Below, piece by piece: positions 35,048-44,539 of a stretch of 64,000 nt of DNA. The first letter of the stretch is position 1, and every line of letters begins with the position of its first letter. Source of the DNA: Dromiciops gliroides (Eukaryota; Chordata; Mammalia; Microbiotheria; Microbiotheriidae); NCBI RefSeq assembly GCF_019393635.1, contig NC_057862.1, positions 676,164,314-676,228,313 of the forward strand. Direction: 5' to 3'. The notes under the pieces were generated by a model, which was not told where the DNA came from, made no database searches, and was given only the letters and a program-made list of their open reading frames with translations. The translations under genes were made by a program, and so were the position numbers.

Positions 35048-37249
35048 TATAAATTCCAGTGGTTCCTATTTTTTCAAGCTCAAATATAGTCTTCTATTTA
35101 GCATTTAAAGGTCTTCATAAGCTAGCCCTTCCTGCCTTCCCAGTCTTCTTACCTATTACTCTCTCTGATCCACCCAAACTTGCCAATTTATTGTTACATA
35201 GTGTTCCATCTACTGTCTCCATTCCTTTGCACTGGCTGTATCCCATGCCTACAAGTCATCTTCCCTTTGTTGAGCCTCCAGTATCCATTAGTGCATCTTT
35301 GGCTTCCCCCACTTCCCTCCTTCCTCATCTCCTCTTCTTAAAATCTGTTTTCTAAGTTTAAATCCTTTCAGACTCAACTCAAGCAGCCCCTTCTGCAGAA
35401 GATCTTTCCAAGTTCTCTCTACTTTCCCCACACCCTAGCTCCTACTACCTTCCTTTCTGAGATGACCTTGTATCTACTTTGTATGGGACCAATATCTGTA
35501 TACAATATCTCCCCCTTTAGACTGTCAGTTCCTTGAGGTTAGGAACTGTTTAACTTTTGTCCTTGTATACCCAGTACCTGGTACATAGTGGGTGCTTAAT
35601 AAATGCTTATTGGTTGATCTATTAATTGAAATGTATTCTGTATTGTAAAAATTTGATTAAACTAAATGAAAAGGAAAAGGGAGAATCCAGATAGTATCTA
35701 AGTAAGTTAATCTGGCCAAGTTACCTCATATCGACAACATGGCATTTAACCACAACATTCAGGAAGTGTGATGAAACTCAACCATTTATGAAGCCCCTAT
35801 CATGTGCTATCTAATGGAGTTGAAATAGGGGATAGAGCCTGGATCTATGATTTCATTGACCTACATAATTCTCCCTACCATTGCAGCTCAGAACCTTCTC
35901 TTCAACTCATAATCTTGAAGAGTTGTCCAGAGAACTGAAAACCTAAGTGACTAACCCATGTTCACCCAGCTAGTATGTGTCAGAGGTAGGACTTGAACCC
36001 GTCTTCCTAGCTCCAAGTTCTCTGTCAGCCATACCACATTGCCTGTTACCCTGCAGTTACAAAGAAAATTTAAAAAGTCCCTTTCCTCATGGAGTTTATA
36101 TTCACTCAGAATATTTGTTGAATGATTAATTCAGAGTAAAGGAAAGGTAGCCAGAGAAAAGATGGCCAAAATCAGGCTGGACAGATCTCCCTTTGGAGGA
36201 CTGATCAGAACATAAAAATAATAGCTGATATTTATAGAGGCTTTAAGGTTGGGAAGGAACTTTCCAAAAATTATCTCATTTGGGTCTTATAACAATTCTG
36301 TGAAAGAAGGTCTCCTGTTATTATTCTCCCCATTTTTTGGACCAAATTATGAGTTCATGATTTCTTTTACACAGGGAACTCACAACAAAGAAATTCCCTC
36401 TGCTAATATGGGGCAGCACTTTCTCTAACTACCACTTAAGAAGTTAAGTGACTTGTCCAAGGCAATACAGGCAATACGTATCAGAAGTTGAACTTATACC
36501 CACTTCCTGACTTTGAAGCCATATCTCTCTCCACTACACCTCATTCCCATTTTGCAAATGAGGAAAGAGACTAAGATGTTATATGACTTTCCCAAGGTCA
36601 TATAGGCAGTAAGAGTCTGTGGCAGAATTTGTACCCAGAACTTCTTATACTCTATCTTCTACCACAGGTTTTTAACCTGGGGTTTGTGAACCTGTTCTTT
36701 AAATATTTCGATGACTAAATTTCAATATAACTGGGTTTTTCTATAATTCTATATATTTTATTTTATGTATTTAAAATCATTCTTCTGAGAAGGGTCCATA
36801 GGCTTCACCAGACTGTCACCAAAGGGATCCAAGCCAGGGGAAGAAAAGGCTAAGAACCCGTAGAGTTTAACCCCATTTGTTCAGCTGGCATATATTAAGC
36901 ACCTATTGTTTGCCAAATTCTGGGCTCAGCACTGAGGATATGAAAACAACCAAAGTGTCACAGTTCCTGTGCTCAAGGAGCTTACATTATCAAGGTAAGC
37001 AATGCTTTGTTACAAGGGATCTGGGACATACAGGATCCCACCCACAGAGAAGTGGGAGGCATACTCCACACCCTCAGGGAAGAGACACACTTTCTACCTT
37101 TGGGGTCTTTTATCAGACTGGGAGCTCCACATTCTCAGTTCCCTTTTTTCCCCCAAGCCCTCAGACTCACCTGCCTGGGTCTCTCTCAGAATAAATATCC
37201 CCAGAATGAGCAGCCAGTATGAAGACTGCCTTTTCCGCAGAGTCTCCAT
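27819..37249 (-). CDS. MHC class I-like heavy chain (non-classical, marsupial UT-type candidate), six exons
   Basis: Joined coding exons (minus strand): 37249-37171, 31844-31584, 30792-30538, 29430-29152, 28483-28370 and 27883-27819, totalling 1053 nt (350 aa plus TAG). Every intron is GT-AG and every junction phase 1, the rule for MHC class I genes. Product layout: signal peptide 1-26; alpha-1 27-113; alpha-2 114-198; Ig C1 alpha-3 199-291; connecting peptide, membrane helix (about 300-324) and KKKK stop-transfer 292-329; tail 330-350. The alpha-1 N-glycosylation sequon (N110, NWT) sits where class I has N86, and the alpha-2 cysteines C124/C182 match C101/C164. A type I surface protein pairing with beta-2-microglobulin is inferred from the family. 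Alpha-2 (VAFDGED; DCPFF) and alpha-3 recall CD1/FcRn, but alpha-1 does not. The UT family is my best guess; MR1, HFE, CD1, AZGP1 and FcRn orthologues fit less well. Class I-like: near certain; lineage: uncertain. Confidence 0.93.
28370..28483 (-). other. Exon 5: connecting peptide and transmembrane helix
   Basis: 114 bp with acceptor CCTGTAG and donor ACAG|GTGTGT. A very short basic stalk (PGERRRS) is followed by about 24 mostly hydrophobic residues from LWTIVLSS to AAFIMW and then four lysines. Confidence 0.92.
29152..29430 (-). other. Exon 4: alpha-3 Ig C1 domain
   Basis: 279 bp with acceptor TTCCCAG and donor CCTG|GTGAGT. C1-set hallmarks: C219, ATGFYP, W233, LPNADATYY, YACLVEH (C277). 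There is an N-glycan site NST at 246 where classical chains carry the acidic CD8-contact loop, which is absent. An additional C290 precedes the membrane part. Confidence 0.95.
29885..30135 (-). repeat. MIR-like repeat in intron 3
   Basis: Antisense MIR: cctcacaataaccctgtgac, 'attatcccattttacaaatg', 'gattcagactcaggtcttcc'. Confidence 0.7.
30158..30347 (-). mobile_element. SINE with about 50 bp of extra 3' sequence, intron 3
   Basis: The SINE body is 30212-30347 (ends gctgcccc). The flanking 17-bp repeat tctccacttcaatactt (30141-30157 and 30348-30364) does not touch the SINE's T-tract but includes about 50 bp of non-SINE sequence on its 3' side. Confidence 0.75.
30538..30792 (-). other. Exon 3: alpha-2 domain
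   Basis: 255 bp with acceptor CCAACAG and donor AATA|GTAAGT. Begins GIHTGQ (class I: GSHTLQ). C124 and C182 are in the canonical disulfide places but 58 and not 63 residues apart, so the domain is about 6 residues short. Two extra cysteines (C146, C166) could form a second bridge. The helix end (RRDCPFFLSLLLQ) is CD1/FcRn-like. Confidence 0.93.
30860..31400 (-). repeat. L2 LINE in intron 2
   Basis: Antisense L2 from 'aaccattcattcagccaatg' through 'cttggagtctaagaagaaga' to 'ggagggctccaaatgccagg'. A small (CATC)n tract at 30838-30860 borders it. Confidence 0.7.
31584..31844 (-). other. Exon 2: alpha-1 domain
   Basis: 261 bp with acceptor CCTTCAG and donor GAAG|GTGAGT. Opens ELHSLEV, where class I has GSHSMRY, so H3 and S4 are kept and Y7 is replaced by Val (residue 33). 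It carries an unusual Cys-Cys pair (51-52) in the strand that normally reads VGYVDDT, then a helix rich in charged residues, and ends QYYNWTE with a conserved-position N-glycan site. At 87 residues it is slightly short of the usual 90. Confidence 0.93.
31968..32135 (+). mobile_element. SINE in intron 1
   Basis: Begins ggggcagccaggtgatgcag, ends in an A-rich tail. Perfect TSD aaagccaaggcta (31955-31967 and 32136-32148). Confidence 0.92.
32150..32345 (-). repeat. MIR-like repeat in intron 1
   Basis: Antisense MIR: gtcacaacaaccctgaaagg, 'ttatccccatttaacagatg', 'tacagccagaaagtatctga'. Confidence 0.7.
32470..32760 (-). repeat. L2 LINE fragment in intron 1
   Basis: Contains tgtgccaggcactatggtgg and 'cccagcttccaggagcctat', antisense L2 wording. 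Confidence 0.6.
32808..32966 (+). mobile_element. SINE in intron 1
   Basis: Head ggggcagctgggtgccccag, diverged, with a long A tail (about 23 A). Confidence 0.9.
32982..33121 (+). mobile_element. SINE in intron 1, second of a tandem pair
   Basis: Head ggggcagctaggtggtgcag, 15 bp after the previous tail. It lacks ttactagc in the centre. Confidence 0.9.
33270..33480 (-). repeat. L2 LINE fragment in intron 1
   Basis: Antisense L2: caggcacggtgctaagcact, 'gcaaaagacagtccctgctc', 'aaggagtttacagtctaa'. Confidence 0.8.
33680..34510. other. Intron 1 stretch, little recognised
   Basis: About 830 bp. A MIR-like scrap at about 34330-34400 ('cattttacagataagaaaat'). Otherwise nothing that I can name; no exon-like frame. 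Confidence 0.45.
34600..35620 (+). repeat. L2 LINE 3' end, long sense copy in intron 1
   Basis: About 1 kb of L2 3' region, from 'catctcaaactcaaatttc' to the standard end 'gtgcttaataaatgcttatt'. It includes ctagcccttcctgccttccc and 'tagactgtcagttccttgag'. A CT/CA microsatellite has expanded inside it. Confidence 0.85.
34977..35044. repeat. (CT)n(CA)n compound microsatellite
   Basis: About 13 CT units then about 21 CA units without interruption. Likely length-variable, and inside the MHC-like gene's first intron. Confidence 0.95.
35950..36660 (-). repeat. Cluster of MIR-like fragments
   Basis: Three antisense MIR-type pieces: around 35955-36045, 36200-36500 ('aatagctgatatttatagag', 'ttattctccccattttttgg') and 36540-36660 ('cccattttgcaaatgaggaa'). 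Confidence 0.55.
36885..36995 (-). repeat. L2 LINE fragment next to exon 1
   Basis: Contains tatattaagcacctattgtt and 'gtgctcaaggagcttacatt'. It ends about 175 bp inside the intron from exon 1. Confidence 0.65.
37171..37249 (-). other. Exon 1: signal peptide
   Basis: ATG in a strong Kozak setting (A at -3, G at +4). It encodes 26 residues: a basic N-region (METLRKRQ), a hydrophobic core (WLLILGIFIL) and an end RETQA that suits signal peptidase before E27. The donor is GCAG|GTGAGT, phase 1. Confidence 0.93.
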
Positions 37250-37479
37250 CCTCAATGTCTGACAGCCTCCGTCCAGGGTGCTGGACTTGCCCCTGTCAAG
37301 AGAATTCCACTGCTGAGAATGTCTCCCTACAGACCCAGGAGCTCCTTGGGAGCCTGAATCAGCAATCCCAATACCTACCTTGCAGGCAAAGGAGTGATCT
37401 AATTATGTTTGCGAGAGGAAGATCAATGTGGAAGAAGTTCCAGGCTTTCCTCCAGAAGATATACCTTGTATCTGACTCA

Positions 37480-37655
37480 AAGCCCTGATGGAAAGCATGT
37501 CCCTATATACACATGTGAACTCCTCTCCCCTCCCCACCTCCAACTGACATTGGCTCACTCCGGGCTTTGCCATCCTATCATTGACAAACTAGGCAACTGT
37601 TGCCAAGCAGAACTGGTACTTTAGCCAGTGGGCATGAGGGTGGAAGTGAAAGGAG
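37480..37655 (-). promoter_or_regulatory. Candidate promoter of the MHC-like gene
   Basis: On the minus strand, in transcription order: an ETS-IRF composite motif read on the plus strand (GGAAGTGAAA, 37642-37651); an RFX-type inverted repeat GGCAACAGTTGCC (37604-37592); a CCAAT box (37553-37549); and a TATA-like GTATATAG (37510-37503). CCAAT and TATA are about 40 bp apart, which puts a start site near 37475 and gives a 5' UTR of about 225 nt. The RFX-like box and the CCAAT box recall the X and Y boxes of MHC promoters, but the gap (43 bp) is wider than the usual ~20 bp. Confidence 0.45.
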
Positions 37656-37977
37656 GTCTGTGGTAGGGATAGTTAACTGCAAAATTCAATGCAATTACTC
37701 TTAGAAAGGCCCAGGGTGGTGAGTGAATATTTTTAAAGTTGTTTTTAAGAACTGTGATTCCCCTCAACCTATTCAAGTTCACTCTGATTTATGGAAAAAG
37801 TATTAAGTATCAATGTGGGAAGGGTTGGAGGGAGAAGGACTAGGTCAGCATGTAAATGGAAACAGTTCTTGAGTGAGAGTGAAGTGAATTGGGAGTCTGG
37901 TGACTTGAGGAGGTCACTTGAGTTCTCTGGATTTTGACTTCCTAATTTTGAAAATAAAGGGCTAAAAATAATAATAA

Positions 37978-37985
37978 ATGAATAA

Positions 37986-38053
<68 letters not shown>
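37978..38053. repeat. (GATA)n microsatellite
   Basis: About 17 perfect GATA units (37986-38053), directly 5' to a SINE. Confidence 0.95.
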
Positions 38054-38063
38054 ATGGCTGTTG

Positions 38064-38218
38064 GGGGCAGCTAGGTGGCACAGTGGATAAATCACCCACC
38101 CTGCATTCAGGAGGACCTGAGTTCAAATCTGATCCCAGATACTTGACACTTACTAGCTGTGTGACCCTGGACAAGTCACTTAGTCCTCATTGCCCCACCC
38201 AAAAGAAAGAAAGAAAAA
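38064..38218 (+). mobile_element. SINE
   Basis: Head ggggcagctaggtggcacag, ends in a (GAAA)n-type tail. Confidence 0.9.
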
Positions 38219-38541
38219 ACATGAAGGGCTGCAAATTATGGCACATGGCTGTAATCTTTGCTGAGATTAGTGGATCACTTGAGCTCAGGAGTTCTGAGCT
38301 ACAATAGGACTAAAGTCAATAGGATGTCTGCAATAATTCTGACACCATTATATTGAGCTCCTAGTGGAGAGCCATCAGGCTGTCTAAGAAGGGGCAAATT
38401 AGTTCAGTATAAAAATAGAGCAGGTTAAAGTTCCTGTGGCAATCAACAGAGGGTTTAGGCCTATGAATGGCAACTGTACTTCTAGGGAGAGAGAGAGAAG
38501 GAGTGGGGGAGGGAGGAAAAGAAGGAGGAAGGAAGAGAGAT

Positions 38542-38819
38542 GAAGGAAGGAAGGAAGGAAGGGAGGAAGGAAGGAAGGAAGGAAGGAAGGAAGGAAGGAA
38601 GGAAGGAAGGAAGGAAGGAAGGAAGGAAGGAAGGAAGGGAGGAAGGGAGGAAGGGAGGAAGGGAGGAAGGGAGGAAGGGAGGAAGGGAGGAAGGGAGGAA
38701 GGGAGGAAGGGAGGAAGGGAGGAAGGGAGGAAGGGAGGAAGGGAGGAAGGGAGGAAGGGAGGAAGGGAGGAAGGGAGGAAGGGAGGAAGGGAGGAAGGGA
38801 GGAAGGGAGGAAGGAAAAA
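38542..38819. repeat. Homopurine (GGAA)n/(GGAAGGGA)n array
   Basis: 278 bp containing only A and G on the plus strand. The first ~95 bp is mostly GGAA tetramers; the rest is about 22 near-perfect copies of the 8-mer GGAAGGGA. The purine bias continues, with interruptions, from about 38486 to 38882. Confidence 0.97.
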
Positions 38820-39067
38820 TGTAAGGAAGAAGAGAGAGGGGAAGGAAGGAAGGAAGAAAAAAGGAGGAAGGGAGGAAAGGGCTAGACGAGATCAGCTGTT
38901 CAAAGTATACTGTTGTAATGGGATCTGTTCAGTAGGGATGCCCATCCTTAGAACATTTGCAGGTATTCAGCGACTATTTCCTGTCTATTTTTACTGCATG
39001 GTGAAGAAAAGCCTTTTAACTGGCTGCTCAGACAGAACTGAGTATACATGTAAAAAGTATATACTAG

Positions 39068-39211
39068 GGTGCAGCTAGGTGGTGCAGTGAATAGAGCACC
39101 AGCCCTGGATTCAGAAGGACCTGAGTTCAAATCCGGCCTCAGACCCTTGACACTTACTAGCTGTGTGACCCTGGGCAAGTCACTTAACCCCAATTGCCTC
39201 ACAAAAAAAAA
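39068..39211 (+). mobile_element. SINE, full length
   Basis: Head g(t)gcagctaggtggtgcag, A tail. TSD aaaagtatatacta on both sides. Confidence 0.92.
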
Positions 39212-39229
39212 AAGTATATACTAAATTGC

Positions 39230-39690
39230 TCTCTCCCCTGGTAGCCAAGAATCAGCATAAGCTTCTCGATGGACAGAGAAGTAATGCCAGTGGCCTAATC
39301 TTTCCACCCAAGATAACAATTGGCATTGAACATATAGAAGTACTATTTCTTCTGCCCCTATTGTGTTTCTTCTTTCCTGATCTTAGGTGAACATGTATCA
39401 TAGATAGAATGGACTGGGTTGTAATCTTGTGAGTTTTGAAGATTGTAATAGCCACCAGCCCAGTCGCCAGGAAGGAATAAGCCTCTTGACCCAACCCAGC
39501 CGTGGACTAACCCGACAGCTAAGAAATGTTGTCCTCAAGCCTCAGTTATGCTGCACTCAGGCATGAACTTAGTGGTACAGATTTTTGTAGCAATTGCTTT
39601 AAGTGCAAGCAGAGACCAAGGAAGTAAGAAGGGAGAAAGTGCCCTGGTTCAGAATAATGTCTTTGCACTTCTGTTCTTGCTATATCTTTT
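39230..39690. other. Stretch without recognised gene or repeat
   Basis: About 460 bp with an 80-codon minus frame of no recognised type. Confidence 0.4.
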
Positions 39691-39699
39691 CAGTAAATA

Positions 39700-40140
39700 T
39701 CCCAACACATAACAGTGTTACACAGTCATCAGTCTCACTCTCTCTGCCTGAGTCATTGAAGTCCAGTGGCAAAACAAAATTTAATATGACTGGCAATGGC
39801 CTGGGATACAGTAGATGACGTTGGCATCTTCAATATCTGACTAAGCTCTGGGCACTCCAAAGAACCTGCTTCAGCCACCTTCATGGCCACTGGAAGAAAG
39901 TGTTCTTATCTGCCCATCCCACTGGTGAAAGTCTTCACATGCTTGGAATAGATGCCCCCCTAACTCACCAATGGGTTTGAGGTCTATTGATTACCCTCAA
40001 CCTCGTTTACCAGGGTGTGGCTGCTGCATGTGCTACAGCTTTTTGGAGCCACAGGTGAAAGTTGGGTGAATCTGTCAGACACCAAAGGTAGATGAGCAGC
40101 CCTAAAAAGGGGCTCAGCAAGCCCTCACACCAGAGGTGTT
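39700..40140 (-). repeat. Unnamed ~0.5-kb interspersed repeat, copy 1
   Basis: Its reverse complement aligns by eye with 55240-55745 and 57590-58118. Shared blocks include 'caactttcacctgtggctcc', 'gcagccacaccctggtaa' and 'ggacttcaatgactc'. Confidence 0.8.
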
Positions 40141-40299
40141 AGTCATCAGTAATGGGCTGCCACAAGAGATAGTAGATTCCCCTTTTAATGGTGGTCTTCT
40201 AACAGGTTCACTATAGTGATGATTTCTTCTAGGATCATGGCTGAATAGGTACTGAAGTCCTTTCCAATTAAAATTGTTCTATGATTCTTTGATACAACA

Positions 40300-41500
40300 A
40301 GATATTAACTCATGTGTGCTTGAGAATATGTGCTTAATCCTCAATGACTTGGGTCCATATGTGATTTTAGACATAGTAGAAATAAACACCAGCTGCTGTC
40401 CCCTCTCATGCCAATATTTTCACTGTCAAACCCAGAGACAAATATATCTTCACATTCCCTCAGAAAAAGAAATTATTTGGGACATCACCTAGTTCCGGGA
40501 ACTAGAAAGCTCTGAGCTATAGGAAATAACTGCCTAGCTTTGGGTCAGTCACTAGCTTCTTTAAACCTAAAAACACTCAGACATAATTTTCAGAAGGAAT
40601 GGACATTATGATAGGCAAATATTTTTGCATAGTTATGCAATTATGAAGAGCTCCCAACTTGGAATTTACATCTTTTCAATTATTCACATGAATAATTCCA
40701 AACATCCTCCCTAAAGAGATGAAAGTACGATCCTTCCCAAAGATCAGAACTTTTAGATCTATAAAATACCTCAGACAACATCTAGCCTCACCACCTCATT
40801 TCCTAGACAAGGTAGCTGAAGCCCAGAGAGGGTAAGTGATTTGCCCAAAGTTGCATAGTATTAAGTATCAGAGTTGAATTTAAAATGAGGTCAACTAATT
40901 CCAAATTCAGTATTGTTTTTTCTATGCTACCAAAGTTAGGCAACCTGAGGAAACAATTTGATATTTTACCCTGTGTTATGATTTCATCTGAAGAGAAATA
41001 GTGCACAGTCCCTAGGCTGATGGAAGTTACAGAATGCCCATTCTTGGAGACCTCCAGGTATAACGATGAGGTCATGGTCCTTGTCCTTGATGAGCTTGAA
41101 GTCTGATGATGGAGGCATGGGTCACACCCTTAGCTCATGCCCTAACTGAAAGCATGAGTGTCTGTGGATGTGTGGGTTGGTTCCTGATAAAACACTTCCC
41201 CTCACAAGCTTTCATTGCGTACTTCTAAGTTCTCCATCAATTTCTGAATAAATAGTTCTCCCTCACTGTGTCTCTCCTCTCGTCAGTCACCAACCTGTGG
41301 TCAGGTTGTGATCCTCATGCCAACCTCCTTGCTTCAAGGTCATAACTCATTTCTCTCAGCAAGGATGGCTATCTTTATACCATTGGCCATTGGACAATTC
41401 CTTCTAAGAAAGGATATGAGGGAATTACCAGGAACTACAAACTCTTAAAGTATGACACAAACCTTCTAGGCACATTCCTAAAAATAATGCTTCATATTTT
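40300..41500. other. Mostly unassigned stretch
   Basis: A MIR-like scrap at about 40770-40880 ('ttgcccaaagttgcatagta'). The part 41130-41340 has an AATAAA motif near 41247 and a pyrimidine-rich sequel that could belong to an old LTR, too weak to call. Confidence 0.4.
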
Positions 41501-41514
41501 CATAAAATACAAGA

Positions 41515-42040
41515 GTTCTCCTAATCTAACCATTCTGGAGAGCAATTTGGAATCATACCCAAAAGACCATAAATCTGTGCATACCCTTTAACCCAGCAAT
41601 ACCTCTACTAGGTCCATAACCTAAAGAGATCATAAAAAAGAGAAAAGAACCCACAAATATTTATAGCTGATCTTTTTGTGGCGGCAAAGAATTGGAGATT
41701 GAGTGAATGCCCATCAATTGGGGAATGGCTAAACAAGTTGTGGTATATGAACATAACGGAATACTATTGTGCTGTAAGAAATGCTGAACAGGCAGATTTC
41801 AGAAAAAAAACTGGAAAGACTTACATGAACTGATGCTGAGTGAAATGAGCAGAACAAGAGAACATTGTACACAATATCAGCAACATTGTGTGATGATCAA
41901 CTGTGACAGACTTAGCTCTTCTCAGCAATCCAATGATCTAAGACAATGCCAAAAAACTCAGGATGGAAAATGCTCTCCACATCCAGAAAAAGAATTATGG
42001 AGTCTGAATGCAGATTGAAGTATACTATTTTCACTTTTGT

Positions 42041-42071
<31 letters not shown>

Positions 42072-42289
42072 GTCTTCTTTGTGTTTTTCCTTTTGTTCTG
42101 ATTTTTCTCTCACAGCATGACTAATGTAGAAATACGTTTAACATGATTGTAATGTATAATCTATATTGGATTGCTTGTTGGCTTCAGGAGGAGGGAAGGA
42201 AGGGAGGGTGGGAAAAAAATTTGGAACTCAATATCTTACAAAAATGAATGTTGAAAACTATCTTTGCATGTAATTGGTAAAAGAATAAA
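41515..42289 (+). mobile_element. L1 LINE, 775-bp 5'-truncated insertion
   Basis: Begins in the ORF2 C-terminal segment (aaccattctggagagcaatt) and ends in an A-rich tail. TSD ataaaatacaaga (41502-41514 and 42290-42302). A (TTG)n tract of about 10 units has expanded in its 3' UTR at 42040-42071. Confidence 0.9.
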
Positions 42290-42309
42290 ATAAAATACAA
42301 GACCAAGAG

Positions 42310-42485
42310 TTCCCTAAGACATTTCTCATCTGTTATTTCATCTGATCCTCCAGTCTCTCTAAGGTAGATAAGGTAGGCATTATTATTCCAGGTTTACAAA
42401 AAAAAGAAACTGAGACTCAAAAGAATTAAATGACTTATACAAGGTCACACAACTAGTAAATGGTAAATGGAAGACCAGAACCTAC
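42310..42485 (-). repeat. MIR-like repeat
   Basis: Antisense MIR: atttcatctgatcctccagt, 'aaggtaggcattattattcc', 'acaaggtcacacaactagta'. Confidence 0.7.
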
Positions 42486-42742
42486 TCCAATTGACCTGTA
42501 ATCTCATCGACATTGGTATTCCCTCCAACAATACAGATTGCAACCCATGCCTGACTACCTATCACATGGGACCAGTCCCATAAATCTACCATGAAAGGTC
42601 TATCACTGTGCAGGGAGAGGCAGGGGACAAGAGAGAAGCTCTTTCAATTCTCTTCCATTGGCATATGTAGCACGTGGTCTGAGGCAACTATCCCAACTCC
42701 CTTTCCACACTAAAATATTATGATTAAAAAACCCATACCTCT

Positions 42743-42895
42743 GGGGCGGCTAGGTGGCGCAGTGGATAAAGCACCGGCCCTGGATTCAGGAGTACCTGAG
42801 TTCAAATCCGACCTCAGACACTTAACACTTACTAGCTGTGTGACCCTGGGCAAGTCACTTAACCCCAATTGCCTCACTTAAACCCCCCCCCAAAA
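42743..42895 (+). mobile_element. SINE, full length
   Basis: Head ggggcggctaggtggcgcag. The tail begins with nine C before the A run. Perfect TSD aaacccatacctct. Confidence 0.93.
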
Positions 42896-43083
42896 AAAAC
42901 CCATACCTCTCATCTCAAGCTCAAAATCAATACTTATAAAAGATTCAGTAATACAACATAATATTAGTAACATACTCATTCAAATAAGTAAGTTAAAACA
43001 AAGAAACTGCTCTGACATCTATGGAAACACACCCGAAAAAAGACTGTTCAATTATAGTCTACAACAAAAGAGAGAAATATGCT

Positions 43084-43225
43084 ATTTTTTTGCAGGGCAA
43101 TGAAGGTTAAGTGACTTGCCCTGGGTCACACAGCTAGTAAATGGCAAGTGTCTGAGGCTGGATTTGAACTCAGGTCCTCCTGAATCCAAGGCTGGTGCTT
43201 ATCCACTGCGCCACCTAGCTGCCCC
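43084..43225 (-). mobile_element. SINE
   Basis: Poly-T then gcagggcaatgaaggttaag, ends gctgcccc; flanked by ctatttttt on both sides. Confidence 0.9.
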
Positions 43226-43229
43226 CTAT

Positions 43230-44090
43230 TTTTTCTAATGAATCTCAAAATTAGGTTATCCAATTTTTGAAATGCCAAGCAGAGAATTTCTCCAGTGAGG
43301 TCCTTATAAGTACAAAAGGCTCAATAATTATCCTAGATAAACTCCCCCATGTAGCACATAGTCTGGAGTGACTATCCCAACTCTCACTATCACTGATTAA
43401 GCTCCCCAGAGCCCAGCCATTATGTCCTCAAAGGGACCTCAAAGCATCCCAAGAAATTGAGAGTTGTCTTTTAATACTGTGGCACATAAGCCCCAACTAG
43501 TGTGCTTCTCCCAAGACTATCAGCTGATACCAAATAACCAGCCAATCTTAATTATTCCCATTTAAAAAGGAGTATTTACTATGGTATTATGGTAAGAACG
43601 GTCAGTACAAAACATCCCACAGAAGTCAGTGACATGCTCTCCCCCCAAGGACATACAAAGTCCCAGGGAAAGTGGGCTCAATCTTGGAAAGTGCATGTGG
43701 CAAAGGGATAACTTACAGCTCTGGAAGGTCTTTTTGCCAGGGGTACTCAAGATATTTCCCTTAGGCATGATGCAGCTCTTCTACTTGCCTCCTTGTGGAA
43801 CCTTGAATCTTAATCATTTCTGTCCTTGAGATAGTCTTTGCAAATTCTGTTGTCCTGGGAAGGCACTGGAAAGCTCAATTAAAAGTGCAAATCCTACAAC
43901 CAAGGATAGGAGGGAAGGCTTTAGCCAAAGCTGAGTCATTGCTCTTGATCCTCCCCAAGTTATTCCTTTTCATGGGGACAGCTAGATCACTATCACCTGA
44001 TGGTTTGGTACTCATTCTAATCCCCTGGGATCTGAAGGAGGGTCCCGGTTTCATGAGAGTGTTACCAAGTCTGCCTTTGTTAAAATGGCT
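43230..44090. other. Stretch without recognised gene or repeat
   Basis: About 860 bp. Frames up to about 68 codons outside the SINE, none recognised. Confidence 0.45.
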
Positions 44091-44093
44091 TTG

Positions 44094-44244
44094 GGGGCAG
44101 CTAGGTGGCGTAGTGGATAGAGCACCAGCCTTGAATTCAGGAGTACCTGAGTTCAAATCTAGCCTCAGACACTTAACACTTGCTAGCTGTGTGACCCTGG
44201 GCAAGTCACTTAACCCCAATTGCCTCAGTAAAAAAATAAAATAA
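44094..44244 (+). mobile_element. SINE, full length
   Basis: Head ggggcagctaggtggcgtag. TSD taaaatggctttg at 44081-44093 and 44245-44257. Confidence 0.93.
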
Positions 44245-44539
44245 TAAAATGGCTTTGATTAATTCAAGAACATACAGGCCTTGTTCCCATTTGTTGCTTG
44301 GTTGGTTGGTTGGTCAGTCAGTCAAGAAGTATTTTCACCTGACAAAGATAATTGCTTTGAAATTGGCTGAGGTAATTAATAGACCTTTGCCCTAATACAA
44401 GTATACCATGGAATTCATGGGCTAACCACTGGTTATCCCTCCTTCTCTATTCATGAACAGTTCATCTTTTCAATTCCACCATACATTTCTCTGGTGACAT
44501 TCTTTACCTCACTTCCCCTGTTTAATTCCTCATATGTAA

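Noticed and set aside
27819..37249. Naming the gene as CD1, MR1, HFE, AZGP1 or FcRn
   Set aside because: Alpha-2 and alpha-3 share single motifs with CD1 and FcRn, but alpha-1, the tail and the overall lengths do not fit any one of them.
38467..39078. 203-codon open frame of GRKEG-type repeats
   Set aside because: It is a translation of the homopurine array; no gene context.
41130..41340. A fourth LTR
   Set aside because: Only an AATAAA with a pyrimidine-rich sequel; no ends or duplications found.
43885..44244. Recurrent frames reading like GQLGG.VDRA.ALESG...LTLTSCVTLGKSLNP
   Set aside because: The same peptide appears at nearly every SINE; it is the SINE read in one frame, not a protein family.
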